64,000 nt of DNA from Amphiura filiformis (GCF_039555335.1 NC_092642.1:19596382-19660381), one strand, 5' to 3'; positions 1 to 12,183 are shown, counted from the first letter of the stretch. Numbers and translations: made by a program. The notes: a model not told the origin generated them from the sequence alone.

Positions 1-130
1 CCACACAGGGCGCATTATTTTAAATGGAGTCACCCATTCAGGTTATCCCATTTGAAATTCACACTCCCTGTGTGGGAGATTAATGTTGTCTTCCATAGGA
101 AGTGTATGGATTTCAACTTGAATAGCACAT
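1..130. repeat. Dispersed repeat fragment ('CTTCCACAGGG' family)
   Basis: Contains motifs such as TTTGAAATTCACACTCCCTG and CTTCCATAGGAAG that recur at 41744-41920, 43840-44028 and 54020-54125. The copy is cut by the window edge. Confidence 0.5.
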
Positions 131-1950
131 TAGTTTATTAGGAAAGAAATATATATATATATTATGTATAAGGATGCACTGTTGTACTTATATGCCATTT
201 TTTATATGTAAATGTTGTTGATAGCTCTAAGCATATATTATAGCCAAAACTTTTGACTACAAAGCTATGTATTTTTAAGAAGAATTTTGTATAATATTGT
301 TGTGAGTCTTTATACAACTGGAAGCCAAAGGCAGTTTATATTTCCAAAGCATTTTTATATTTGGTTATATCATCATGTGAAATTGTAGTATAGATATCTT
401 TTTTACTGTCTTATATCATGTTTATACTGTTTGTAATATTCTAGTTATTCTTCCATGTGGCCCATAACAAGGTGAATTTGGTCTTAATCCCATAAGAACT
501 ACCTGCTAATTGGCCAAAATTAATGTTGTGTCCAATTTTGAACCAATCAAGGAGGGTATTAATAAGATAATCTGCAAATGCAAGTTTGACCATAAATAGT
601 TTAAAGCCTAGTCATAATTGGTTATTGAATATGAGCATTTCAAGATATCAACCAATCAGAAATGCTGTTATATGACCAGTAGTGTCCAGGGGGTTAAGTG
701 AGCTTGAAGCACACAGCAAAATTTGGTTGATTTTGCTTACATGAGGGTGTACCTACACATATTGCCATATAAACCCAATCCAATTAAATACATTATGATA
801 CGATTTACTGGTAGCCTGCATGGCTGGGTAGCCTCTTGTCTTTGCTACCTAGGTTTAGTCAGTGCTGTCTGTGCAGGGATAGGGGCTTTACCCCTCTCCC
901 CATGAGTAGGTTTACTAACTCAACCCCCTCAAAAGAAAATGATATTAAAGCAATAGACACATACACCAAATGGGTCAAAGCATCAACATGACAATTTTTA
1001 GAAACCATAAAGAACCTTAGTATGTGTTTACCGTGATAATATGTTGGGTGTTCTGAGTCAAACATGCTTTGTTGCTGTTGTTTTTATTAACAGGTTTGCA
1101 CGCATGTTGATGTACAAAGTTATTATTATGCTTTTGGTCAAAAATGTACGTATGTATGTATGTGTGTAAAATTTTCTATTTATCATTTTTGTTTGGTAAC
1201 AAGAGTAACAGTAAAGTTGTCTTATAGTGTGAAACATTATTTCTACAATAAATTGTGATTTTTACCTGCTTTTCAAAAACAGCTCCATTTTTATTTATTT
1301 TTACTTTCTAACTTGTAGGGTTAAATATGCCAGAGATGTGAAAATTAATAGAAAAAGTCACAAAATTGTGAAAAATAAACATATTTGCAGCCATATAGTT
1401 GGGAAATACCGCTTACAACATGCAAGTCTTTCATTGCTTAAAATTTAGTTTTACTTTCTGTGGAAGGCCACATGCTTTAAAGCAATGTGCAGTCATTTAA
1501 TTTTAAAAGCAAGACCCCGGGGGCCACTCAAATCAAACTTGAAGTCATCCTAGAGCAAAAAAACACAGAAAAGGGAAGGGTATTCAGCATGGGGCGGCGA
1601 TAAGGGTATAAATTTCAACTGGAATAGCTAATAACTGTATATTCCTTCAAAGAGCATGTAGTTTTACTCTCTGTTCATGAAGCAGCTGTAGAAAGTTGTA
1701 TTCAAAACAATTAAAAAAATAGTAAAATAGCAAATAAGAAAATCCCAGGACATAATGTACAATGTGTATATACTGTTAGGTGACTTACATTAAGCAATAT
1801 ATTGTTTTCTGTGGCATATGTTCATAAAAAAACAAATATTTTTGTGCTTGCAGTCCACTGTTGAGTTTCTTGGATTGCCAACAAAAGGAATCTTCTGTTT
1901 TCAATTTCTATTTCAAAGATCATGGGACCTCTCTTTCATCAAACATTAAT
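131..1950. other. AT-rich non-coding DNA; no gene seen
   Basis: No coding or RNA gene is recognised. A (GTAT)n-like microsatellite is near 1146-1166. A stretch from about 1513 (CCCCGGGGGCCACTCAAAT) matches one end of the CCCGGGGGG foldback family seen intact at 59256-59636, without its partner end. Confidence 0.5.
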
Positions 1951-2152
1951 ATGTGACACGATCTGGTCCATGGAGGCCAAAGGCGGCAAATTCTGAATTG
2001 AGATATAAAAGGCAAAAATATGGAGTAAAAAAATGAAATACTCTTAGTGTTTTCAATATATGACAGCCTAATGTTTGTATAAGGTGATAATTATGATAAC
2101 TCAAGTTTCAAAAATGTGTCCTTTAGCCTCCATGGACCAGATTGTGTCGCAT
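1951..2152. mobile_element. MITE-like foldback element
   Basis: Ends are inverted copies: GACACGATCTGGTCCATGGA near 1955 and its reverse complement (with one change) near 2128-2150. The ~26-bp terminal inverted repeats enclose ~200 bp of AT-rich DNA with no ORF. Confidence 0.7.
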
Positions 2153-2215
2153 TTATCAAATAAGAACATTTTGAAAACCTATTTAAGCAATTTTGGTGTA
2201 TTACCTACTTTTAAC

Positions 2216-2379
2216 GGAGGATGGTCCAATTAACAACCTCATCTCCACTTTTTCTACATGAAAATGTAGAAAAAGGGATTGAAGTACCGGTGTGAAACTC
2301 CCAAAGATAGGGAGTGGTTGTTACGGTCTGTCAACAAAGCTGGACAGCAGAGAATGTGATGGAATTGGATCATCCTCCT
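2216..2379. mobile_element. Small MITE-like element
   Basis: Starts GGAGGATGGTCCAATT and ends AATTGGATCATCCTCC, a 16-bp imperfect inverted repeat. A second, inner hairpin lies at about 2254-2280 (TTTTCTACATG / CATGTAGAAAA type). TTAA precedes the left end. Confidence 0.6.
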
Positions 2380-2469
2380 ATATTTATACTTACAAGCTCT
2401 GCTCAGTCAGGGCATAACCTTAATTAATTAAGATAACCACAATTTGTAAGCTTACTTTTTATTCAAAAT

Positions 2470-2580
2470 AAGACACACAAAAATATAGAAATACAATACA
2501 ATACAACTGAAATTTATATAGCGCCTAAAACCAAACAATTATTGTACTAAGGCGCTGATAAACACTTAAACCAAATAAAA
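2470..2580. repeat. Probable short interspersed repeat tail
   Basis: Contains AATACAATACAATACAACTG, then AATTTATATAGCGCCTAA and ACTAAGGCGCTGATAAA, where GCGCC and GGCGC can pair. This pattern is common in invertebrate interspersed repeats; the family is not identified. Confidence 0.4.
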
Positions 2581-2708
2581 TTACAGTCCATAGGCAACAT
2601 TAAACAAATGGCATTTCAAGAGTCTTTTGAAAATGAGAAGAGAGTTGCTGCATGAGAAATGCTGCATGTTTAAGTACCTGTTATTTGAAATGAATAACTG
2701 CCGAGTTT

Positions 2709-2885
2709 TAATAGGCCATTCCTGTGATTGGTACTTTCCTACTGTTGATGGGGTACGCATCAATATTACGCACACTGGATCTCGCTTTTGTTAGTTTATA
2801 ATCATATAATACCCTTCTTGTCTTTGCTTTCATTATTTTACCCCATCAATGGCAGGAAAGTGTCAATTATAGGAATGGTCTATCC
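2709..2885. mobile_element. MITE-like foldback element
   Basis: AATAGGCCATTCCTGTGATT near 2710 and ATAGGAATGGTCTATCCC near 2870 are inverted, as are ACTGTTGATGGGG and CCCCATCAATGGCAG. The ~43-bp arms flank about 75 bp. Confidence 0.65.
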
Positions 2886-3469
2886 CAATCAAATACAAAT
2901 ATATTAAATGGCATTATGTGTGAATTATTAGGAATCTATTTTTAAGTACAATGTATTTAAATTACTCAATGGTACCTTGGATATTAATACGGTACCCAAA
3001 TGCAACTTTGAATAAATGTCTTAGAGTAAATTTGATTTTTATAAAAACTGTAAATATTTATATTATAACATTATTTGAATATTTTAGCTGTTCACCCTGA
3101 CTGATAAATGATAATAAAGAATGCTTTCAAATGAATATCTTATGGTGTATTATGTATGTATTCTTTTATGTTATGGTTGTTAGTGTTTTTGGACTTTGAT
3201 AATTGCAGCATATTTTTGTGATAACATCCATAATATAATGATGATTATTGCATTATGTACCTAGAATTGTAGTCCATTCTCTATCACTTGATGAATTGAC
3301 CTTTGACATGCATTGAGAGGGGATGTGTGTGTGCATTTTCAGTGACTTTAACCAGGGATAAGAGTCTCATATCCCTGCATTAACAGGCTTTCCAAATATA
3401 CATAAAGTTCAAGAGATAGTGATAGATACACATATTTAGAATGCATTATTTCGTTCTGTTTTGAACACT
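2886..3469. other. Non-coding DNA; nothing recognised
   Basis: AT-rich sequence with no ORF of note, no RNA gene and no clear repeat structure. Confidence 0.5.
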
Positions 3470-4124
3470 TTAAGGGCTGGGGTATGAACGTTTGGACGGT
3501 ATTTATTTTGGGACATTAGAGTACATCAGACATATCGAATTGCATTCGAATACGAAGAATGTCATTCTGATATCAAATAATTTTGATTTTTGAAATTGCA
3601 ATTTAATACACATTTTATGGCAAATCATTAAAATTGATATTTTTGATATTTAACAGTACTTGAAGTGAACTTTATAAATCTGATGATTTATACTTAAAGT
3701 GTATGTAGGTGGGATGAAAAGCCGACGATCAATTGAAAATTTTGACCTTTTTCAGATTGAAGATATGGATTTTTTTCCAAAAACACCAAAAAAAATTAGG
3801 TCTTTTTGTGAATAAAATCCATATCTTCAATATGAAAGGTCAAAATTTTCAATTGACTGTCGGCTTTTCCTCCCTGCTACATACACTTTAAGAATATGTC
3901 ATTAGATTGATAAAATTTACTTCGAGGACTGTTGATAAATATCAAATTTTGATAATTTGTCATAAAATTTGTATTATATTGTGATTTTCAAAAAATGAAA
4001 ATTATTTGATATCAGAAAGACATGCTTTGTATTCAGAATGCAATTTGATAGGTCTGAGGTGCTCTCATGTCGCACAAAAAAATACTGTCGTAAACGCAAT
4101 AAACGCTCATTTTAGATCCCTTAG
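3470..4124. mobile_element. TTAA-flanked foldback MITE, family A copy 1
   Basis: Begins TTAAGGG at 3470 and ends at a TTAG (decayed TTAA) at 4121. Each half is about 300 bp and nearly fills the element: CTGATATCAAATAATTTT near 3567 is mirrored near 3998-4015, and the inner arms (GACGATCAATTGAAAATTTT / AAAATTTTCAATTGACTGTC) meet near 3790. TTAA is the target of piggyBac-type transposases. A second copy lies at 54911-55424. Confidence 0.75.
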
Positions 4125-4487
4125 CGGGTACTACACCCCTGCCCAATTATTTGCCTATTTTTGCATTGTTCTCAAAAAATATAGCGCATTCAGCCATTGG
4201 GGACAAGTAAGATATGTATATTATAGGGGCAAGGACTACAACTACTGCACCGGAAATTTTATTTCAGCACAGACAACAGTTGTGGAGTTACAGTCAAAAA
4301 TGAGGGAAAACCAATATTTGATCAATAAATCAATAACTACTTGCTTTGAGTTGCTGAATTTTCAGTACAGTAGTTGTAGTCTTTGCCCCTATAATATACA
4401 TATCTTACTTGTCACCAATGTGCTATAAATTTTGAGAAAAATGCAAAAATAGGCACAAAATTGACCAGGGGTGTAGTACCCCCTTAA
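4121..4487. mobile_element. TTAA-flanked foldback MITE, family B copy 1
   Basis: Termini are GGGTACTACACCCCTG and its inverse GGGGTGTAGTACCCCC followed by TTAA at 4484. Arms of ~150 bp (AGTAAGATATGTATATTATA and its inverse) surround a ~60-bp core. Its left end shares the TTAG/TTAA with the right end of the preceding element. An intact copy is at 38559-38916. Confidence 0.8.
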
Positions 4488-4697
4488 AGGTAAAGAAAAA
4501 CCTTTTCCCCAGCAATGTGACACACTCCAACTGATTTCATGTTTCATGATCCCCACAGAAGAAAAGATTTTTAGATAAATAGATTTTCTAGATTAACAGA
4601 TAATCTGTGAATATACAACTAATTAAAATTACTAAGCCACAAAATTAATTGTTTGTCTCATGTCCCATGGAATTTGAAAATCAAACGTGATGCACGG

Positions 4698-4841
4698 TAT
4701 CATCACCCCGATATCTTCATGGCAGAAATCGCCATGGTAAGTTGAATCCACAGCCACGCATGGCCATTTTGTTCCGACCTGTTTAATAGTTTTGAGACAC
4801 ATAATGAGCTGAGGGACATCCGAGTAAGGCTACTGACAATA
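4698..4841. repeat. 144-bp block duplicated at 6542-6685
   Basis: The block from TATCATCACCCCGATATC to CTACTGACAATA is almost identical to 6542-6685, with two or three base changes (GAGCTGAGG / GAGCCGAGG; CGAGTAAGG / CGACTAAGG). It is not coding. Confidence 0.85.
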
Positions 4842-6215
4842 CACCCATTTGGATTAAAGGCAATGGACAAATCATATCTTTGCCTCTTCTGAGCTTGGGT
4901 TTATGACCTAGAATTTTTTTTTTTTTGGGGGGGGAGCAAAATCAACAAATTTTGGGTAGATGCCTCAAAAAGTTGACATTTTTGTAATTTTGGGTTACGA
5001 AGGATGAAAGTGTGTGTGTGTGTGCGGTAAGTAAAATATTTGTGTACAAATCGCCCCGCCTTGACCCCCTACCGCCACTGTTTATGACCCTCCATAGAGA
5101 AAAGCATGTTCACACAAATGATCCTTCAAAACAAAACCACTTTGGAAAATCATTTTTTCCTTCGCAGGAAACAAATGTGTGACGTTGTCGGTTTTTTGTT
5201 GGTTAGATTGTTTTGAGGCAAGTGTTTTTCTGTTTATTTGTTTGTTTGTTTGTTTGCCTTAAACAGGACAATTGGTTTTTTGGAAACACAAATTTCTTTG
5301 GTAAATAAATTTAAAAGTACAGTTTATTTCACAAAGTAGGCTTATTTCAAAAGTAGGCTTATTTCAAAAGTAGGCTTATTTCAAAAGTAGGCTTATTTCA
5401 AAAGTAGACTTATTTCAAAAGTAGACTTATTTTAAAAGTAGACTTATTTCAAAAGTAGACTTATTTCAAAAGGAGACTTATTTCAAAAGTAGGCTTATTT
5501 CAAAAGTTCAACAAAAAAACATACTAGGCTTATAATAGACCCTGAGACTATACCTAAAAAGTATTTTTCTCTCAGATATGACAAGGTACGAATAGTTAAT
5601 GAAAATTAAGAGAAAAAAATATGAATGCACATTTTTTGATGTTGTTTGAAAATTGAATTTTTTGAAATTATAATGTAGGCCTAAGAAATGGTTGAGTTAA
5701 AAAATATGGCCTTGGTCTATTAAAAGGTCAATTAGCTCCTCAACACATACAATTTATATTATAGCATCTGTCAAAGGCATTAATTTTGCCCGTCCCAGAA
5801 GCAAACTCCCCGTCTAAACTAACGGCCAGACGGGTGGCTATATTGTAGCTAAGCCACTGGACTCAGTTTTCTCCCCTTGTATGACGCGCAGTACGTAGGC
5901 AGGGCAAAGCAAACGGTTCGTCTTCAGTAGACAGCAAGTTCTCTTCTTCAACATGCTCAATCGTGCAGTAATAAATTGTAACGACGATGATTCTGTGGTC
6001 CATTCAAGAATTTGGATTGGATAATTGTCCTAGATATAGTTTGATTTGTTTTATCAAACACTAGACTGAGCCTGACTAAACAGTGTTGGGAGATTGAACT
6101 TTTACGATTTCCAAATTAATTTCATTGGAGAAACCCAGAAACACTGAAATCCGGAACAACAACGCGGTGCCTATAGATGCATGAAAGTTTATTGCACCGC
6201 CCACCACCTAACAGT
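4842..6215. mobile_element. Composite repeat with 17-bp minisatellite, copy 1
   Basis: The left part (4842-5510) matches 7801-8533; the right part (from 5131) matches 10001-11178, including CCCGTCCCAGAAGCAAA and TACGTAGGCAGGGCAAAGC. The shared core is a tandem 17-bp minisatellite. No coding region is seen, so this is probably a non-autonomous transposon. Class is not determined. Confidence 0.65.
5327..5506. repeat. 17-bp minisatellite
   Basis: About ten copies of AAAAGTAGGCTTATTTC, with a G-to-A variant (GTAGACTTA) in the middle copies. Confidence 0.9.
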
Positions 6216-6541
6216 GATGCCAACGCCGCGCCTTAGGCGCACAATTGGGCTACTTGGCGATCACTTGCCGCTACTCAAAAAAGCATGCCGCTACTTGTCT
6301 AAAATTGGGCTACTTTTGCCAGTCTCAGGCCGCGGCACTAATTTGGTGTATTTTCCTTTCAATTTAGCCGATTTATAAAGGTTTTGAGTCTTTGAAGCTC
6401 CAAATTGAAATTACAATGGGTTTTGTGACCATTTATTGATCGGTCAGTAACTTCCCAGTAAAGTACCGGAAGTTTTAAAGTCAAGTGCTTTTCCGCCCAA
6501 TTGGGTGTTTTGCGTTCTAAATTCGGGTAAATCCGCCCAAA
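6216..6541. other. Non-coding, repeat-derived
   Basis: Contains GGGCTACTTGGCGATCACTT and a second near-copy of the GGGCTACTT motif ~65 bp on. No gene is recognised. Confidence 0.4.
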
Positions 6542-6685
6542 TATCATCACCCCGATATCTTCATGGCAGAAATCGCCATGGTAAGTTGAATCCACAGCCA
6601 CGCATGGCCATTTTGTTCCGACCTGTTTAATAGTTTTGAGACACATAATGAGCCGAGGGACATCCGACTAAGGCTACTGACAATA
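6542..6685. repeat. Second copy of the 144-bp block
   Basis: Direct duplicate of 4698-4841, 1.84 kb away. It is followed by unrelated sequence, whereas the first copy runs straight into the composite repeat. Confidence 0.85.
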
Positions 6686-7394
6686 GCCTGGTAATTGACC
6701 TCTCTGTGTGTGAGTGAGCATGTATATGCCATGGGGGTCATCTGATTTTAGACTGCCTCCACGAGTGAGTGCAGCTAGCCTATGCTGCACTATAATAGTT
6801 CGGCACAAATAAAATCAGAATTTTTGTCAGTTTTTGTTTGAGCTCAAGACGCACACTTCTTTCTCAATACGCAAGCTAACGACTATCATATCCTTTCAAC
6901 ACATATGTTCAAGTGCAAGGAAATAAATATGGCTTCTTTAGAACAAAAATAATTAGGGCGATATTCATCATTTTCTACCCCGGTATCCAAAGATTTATCG
7001 CCTGAATATCAAATCGTGCATAGCACATTCACATGTAGTCCGAGGTGCTCTGACGATAACACTCCGATCGCCAGGCAATCTACGTTTGTAGGCCAGTGGG
7101 ACAACGAAAACGCTACGTGAACGAGCTAATTCACATGTATCGATCCCGATCCTGTGTATTGATTTTAGTGTCTCTGCTGTACAATGTAAGTATTAACTAG
7201 GCGATGTCGGTGTGTGGTGTGTGCTTCTACAGCGTTGTCTACAGTTTTGAAGTTGCCAATTTGATCGGAAACACATTTGAAACTGAACATTAATTTTACA
7301 GTCGATTTTCTGCCAATTTTTTTAATGAAAGAAAATGAAATAAATTAAACGTATGCAGGACCAAATGCCCAGCATTAATTTAATGCCTGGGGGG
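6686..7394. other. Non-coding DNA; nothing recognised
   Basis: No ORF, RNA gene or clear repeat structure was seen. Confidence 0.45.
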
Positions 7395-7700
7395 CATAGG
7401 CGTAGATCCCGGGGATGGGGGTTTATCCCAATATTTTGCCAGGGGATGGTACATACAATCACCCCCCCAATGTTGACGCCTGATAATGGGTTTCTGACCA
7501 AATTAACCTCATTTTAGCCCAAAAAGTGCAACTTATCACACACATTTATTCTACTTTTACATCATATTTCATCAGTTTAGCTTCAAATTTTTGCGCGCGA
7601 CCATAAACTTATTCTGTCGCCAAAAGGTGCTGGATTGACTATACGTCAAGAATTTATTTCCAACTCCATCCCCCCAATGTCAAAAAGAAATCTACGCCAG
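7395..7700 (-). repeat. Dispersed repeat, inverted relative to 13636-13965
   Basis: Shares CCCCCCAATGTCAAAAAG, CAAAAGGTGCTGGATT and TATTTTGCCAGGGG with the reverse strand of 13636-13965. GC-rich ends surround a middle with bacterial-style GCGCGCGACC. Confidence 0.65.
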
Positions 7701-7800
7701 AGTATGCAAAATGGGCAAGTGGACTATTGAGAAGTCTAGATTAATGCCCCAGCTAAAAACCTTTTTGGAGTAACAAACTCACAGAAATAATCTTTTGGAA

Positions 7801-8535
7801 CACCCATTTGGATTAAAGGCAATGGACAAATCATATCTTTGCCTCTTCTGAGCTTGGGTTTATGACCTAGAATTTTTTTTTTTTTGGGTTGTGGAGCAAA
7901 ATCAACAAATTTTGGGTAGATGCCTCAAAAAGTTGAAATTTTTGTAATTTTGGGTTACGAAGGATGAAAGTGTGTGTGTGTGCGGTAAGTAAAATATTTG
8001 TGTACAAATCGCCCCGCCTTGACCCCCTACCGCCACTGTTTATGACCCTCCATAGAGAAAAGCATGTTCACACAAATGATCCTTAAAAACAAAACCACTT
8101 TGGAAAATCATTTTTCCTTCGCAGGAAACAAATGTGTGACGTTGTCGGTTTTTTGTTGGTTAGATTGTTTTGAGGCAAGTGTTTTTATGTTTATTTGTTT
8201 GTTTGTTTGTTTGTTTGTTTGCCTAAAACAGGACAAATGGTTTTTTGGAAACACAAATTTCTTTGGTAAATAAATTTAAAAGTACAGTTTATTTCACAAA
8301 GTAGGCTTATTTCAAAAGTAGGCTTATTTCAAAAGTAGACTTATTTCAAAAGTAGACTTATTTCAAAAGTAGACTTATTTCAAAAGTAGACTTATTTCAA
8401 AAGTAGACTTATTTCAAAAGTAGACTTATTTCAAAAGTAGACTTATTTCAAAAGTATACTTATTTCAAAAGTAGACTTATTTCAAAAGTAGGCTTATTTC
8501 AAAAGTAGGCTTATTTCGAAAGTAGGCTTATTAAA
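7801..8535. mobile_element. Composite repeat, copy 2
   Basis: Near-identical to 4842-5510 up to and through the minisatellite (8294-8533, about 14 units of AAAAGTAGACTTATTTC). Nearly all units carry the GTAGACTTA variant, so the array was homogenised separately from copy 1. Confidence 0.75.
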
Positions 8536-8544
8536 AAAAATAAT

Positions 8545-9415
8545 AATGTTCCAAAAAAACATTTCCTAACACGCGTTGTAGATGATGATTCAGTACGGCG
8601 CGAAACGGCAAAACTGCATTGACCGGGGCTGCGCACCTAGAAAAAAATAGCATTAGGCCGAATGCAAAGCTATAAGAAATGTATTTGACAAAGCTGACCA
8701 AAATTTAAAACGGCACTTAATAGCAGAGATTATCAGGAACATGAAGGAAAAAAATAAGAAACAAAACAATAAAACAACACGAAAATAAATAAATAAAAAT
8801 AATAATGATTTAGTGCGCAACAAATCATAAACCCGCCGTCATTGCTATCTTCAGTAGATAGTTAAAATAATAATCATTAAAAAAAATCATTAAATTAATA
8901 TAAAGACAAAAATTTATATGAAAAGATGTTTTTAACAGATTCCGCTGGAGGTATTAATTATTTTCTTTGTAGGCCCTAAATGCTGCCTTCAGAAGATAGC
9001 AAGCAAAAAACATTTAAAAAAAAAATATTTTCCTAAAAACATTGCATAACACGCTTTGTATATGATAATTCAGTAAGTAGAGAAACGGCAAAACTGCATT
9101 GATTGACCGGGGTTGCGCGCATAGAAAAAAAAAAAAATCAGTATTAGGCCAAATGCAAAGCTATGAAGAAATGTTAGAAACACGAAGCTGACCAAAATTT
9201 AAAACGGCACTTATTTAGCAGAGATTATCAGGAACATGAAGAAAAAATTAGAAAAAAACAACAACAAAAACAAATAACAAAATAATGATTCAGTGCGCAA
9301 GAAATCAAAAACCCGCCGTAACTGCTATCTTCAGTAGATAGTAAAAAAAATAATCATTAAAAAAGTCATTAAACATAAAGAAAAAAATTATATGAAAAGA
9401 TGTTTTTAACACTAG
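8545..9415. repeat. Tandem duplication of a ~400-bp block
   Basis: 8545-8945 and 9020-9415 share AACGGCAAAACTGCATTGA, AGCAGAGATTATCAGGAACA, AACCCGCCGT and TATGAAAAGATGTTTTTAAC. The copies differ by many small indels in A-rich tracts, so the duplication is not recent. No coding function is seen. Confidence 0.8.
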
Positions 9416-10000
9416 ATTGTTGTGTACGATGTAGTTAATGGTAATGGCACGTGCCCGGAGGATTTAAACAATAGCGAGATCTGGGCGACCAATCACAAGC
9501 CATATCCATTTAAAGATGCATTACATCATTACATGGCCAATTTTAGTTAGGCCAGAAATTGGCCTAACTCTCCATAGAGTCCCGTGTTAAGAATCTTAAC
9601 CGCAACCCAAAGTAAGTACACTTGGGAAGCTAACAAATAGAGGGAATACAGTGGCGTACCGTGGCCGCTCCAACCCCGGGGGACTGAAGAAAATTCAATT
9701 TTGCCGCCCCTTCCCCAACAGCCCGAAAAGGTTGACCCAATTTTTTTTCGGTGGTTTGAAAAAGTGAAAAGAAAAAAAAAAAAAAAAAAGGCTTTTAGGC
9801 GCTAGCGCCCTAAACGCAACACATTTTGATGTATAAAACCATAAATTGTTATACTTTATCTAATTTGTCCGCCCTTTTTATTTACTAATTCTTTTTGCCG
9901 CCCCATTCGTTTTTTCCGCCCCTGTTTTTGCCGCCCCTTCTTCTTCCGCCGCCCCTTCGTTTTGGCCGCCCCCTGCTTTTACCCCGGCGCCCCCAAAGCC
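9416..10000. other. Non-coding; GC-rich dispersed repeat
   Basis: A short inverted repeat (TTGGCC / GGCCTAA) lies near 9540-9580. 9650-9990 is rich in CCGCCCC, with TGGCGTACCGTGG near its start, a pattern shared by other repeats here. The apparent ORF across it is proline-rich low complexity. Confidence 0.45.
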
Positions 10001-11178
10001 CACTTTGGAAAATCATTTTTTGCTTCACAGGAAACAAATGTGTGTTGTCGGTTTTTTGTTGGTTTGTTTGTTTTGAGGCAAGTGTTTTTCTGTTTGTTTG
10101 TATGTGTGTTTGTTTGTTTGTCTTAAACAGGACAATTAGTTTTTTGGAAACACAAATTTCTTTGGTAAATAAATTTAAAAGTAGGCTTATTTCAAAAGTA
10201 GGGTTATTTCAAAAATAGACTTATTTCAAAAGTAGGCTTATTTCAAAAATAGGCTTATTTCAAAAGTAGGCTTATTTAAAAAATAGGCTTATTTCAAAAG
10301 TAGGCTTATTTCAAAAGTAGGCTTATTTCAAAAGTAGGTGTATTTCTAAAGTTTAACAAAAAAACATACTAGGCCTATTATAGACCATGAGACTAAACAC
10401 CTAAAAAGTATTTTTCTCTCAGATATGACTAAGCTACGAATAGTTCATGAAAATAAAGAAAAAAAGAAAAAAAAAAGAATGCACATTTTTTTATGTTGTC
10501 TGAAAATTTGATGTAGGCCTAAACAAGTTGTTGTCAATGTAACTTTTTTATTATTATTTTTATAACTTAGGATCCATAACAAAAACTTAAATGAGTTAGA
10601 AAAGACACCAAAAATCATGCTTGTTATAAAAAAAATACAAAATTTCTTTTTTTGAAATTATAATGTAGGCCTAAGAAATGGTTTTAAAAATATGGCCTTG
10701 TTCTACAAATCAGGTCAATTAGCTCCTCAACACATACATAATATAGCATCTGTCAAAGGCATTAATTTTGCCCGTCCCAGGAGCAAATTCCCTGTCTAAA
10801 CTGACGGCCAGGGGTGGCTATAGCTAAGACACTGGTCTCATGCCGCGCAGTACGTAGGCAGGGCAAAGCAAACGGTTCGTCTTCAGTAGACAGCAAGGTT
10901 TCTTTTTCAACATGCTGGTGCAGTAATAAATTGTAACGACGATGATTCTGTGGTCCATTCAAGAATTTGGATTGGATAATTGTCCTAGATATATTTTGAT
11001 TTTCTTTTATCAAACACTAGACTGAGCCTGACTGAACAGTGCTGGGAGTACTTTTACGATTTCTATAAAATTAATTTCATTGGAGAAACCCAGAAACATT
11101 GAACTCCGGAACAACAACACGGGCAAAAAAAGGCCGCGCTTGAAAGTTTATTGCACCGCCCACCACCTAACTCCGATG
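10001..11178. mobile_element. Composite repeat, copy 3
   Basis: Matches copy 1 from CACTTTGGAAAATCATTTTT to GCACCGCCCACCACCTAAC, with a minisatellite at 10180-10345 (about ten units). It lacks the left part shared by copies 1 and 2 and has an extra ~100 bp near 10520-10620. Confidence 0.7.
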
Positions 11179-11852
11179 ACCTAATAATACTATAAGAAGA
11201 CGGAAATGGTAGAATCAAATTAACTGTTTAATTAAGAAACAAATGAAAGATATACCACCGTAAAATAACACCAGTGTTGCTGATAAACCATGATAACGCA
11301 ACCGTCAGGTAGCGGATCTAAATGTGATGGACGGGTCAAAGTCCAGGGTGGACCGCCCGGTGCAAAGGAACAACCATCAATCTGCTTCTGTAGATGCATG
11401 TGCATGTAATGATAATCTTCCAAGCTAAGCTTTACACGAATGGTTCTCGTGGTGTGATTTTAAGCTTTTAGATGTAATTTAACGGGGAAATAGAGAGTTT
11501 CTATAGGCTATCGGGATCGACTGAGAATTTCAACAGAGTGACCTTGAACAAGAGCAACTACTGGCACATGTTTTGACATCTTGATTTTGTGAAACATACT
11601 TAATTTTTATCAGGACTGTCAACAGTACGGCGCACTTTATACACGTTGGAGTGTCATTGACTTGAACATGGAGATCATTTTCATGGAATAAACTGGAATA
11701 TAGGCCTACATTGATCAAAGCTCCAAGAACTGTTGAAATATTTCCATTCAAAATATTATCACGAGTCACATAATTTACTGCTGCTGTTCCTAAACTAGTT
11801 GGAATGAATTTGATGTATATTAAAGGAATTATATTTTAGGTGAGTGGTAGAT
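11179..11852. other. Non-coding DNA; nothing recognised
   Basis: Short ORFs on the reverse strand show no family resemblance. Confidence 0.45.
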
Positions 11853-12183
11853 TTAAAGGAGGATTTCGTGATCCTAGCATCCTCTTTTTATGACATTTTT
11901 CAGTAGTTATTCACGAAAAAAGCTTATTCCCAAAATTTCAGTTGATTCCGATTTTGCGTTTGGGAGTTATGCATGATTATGTGTATTACGCTGCTCCATA
12001 GGCCATGTTGTAATACCAGAACGAAATTCAAATTTGGCGATATTTTTGCTAAACGAATTAATCTGCAAGGAATGTTTGGCACATAAACATTATGTAGCCA
12101 GAGCTTTCCAGTGGTATAAAAATCTCAACTTTTTTTGAGAAAAGTTGGGGGATGAGGCTGTGGATCACGAAATGCCCTTTTAA
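11853..12183. mobile_element. TTAA-flanked MITE, family C copy 1
   Basis: Starts TTAAAGGAGGATTTCGTGAT and ends ATCACGAAATGCCCTTTTAA; the ends are ~25-bp inverted repeats with TTAA on both sides. A second copy at 62511-62856 is ~90% identical by eye, including GATTCCGATTTTGCGTTT and GAATTAATCTGCAA. Confidence 0.85.

Noticed and set aside
4006-4428. 140-codon ORF
   Set aside because: It spans the junction of two TTAA foldback MITEs; the second MITE at 38.6 kb does not preserve the frame.
9895-10218. Proline-rich then Cys/Phe/Val-rich ORF
   Set aside because: Crosses a CCGCCCC-rich repeat into a minisatellite element; no conserved domain.
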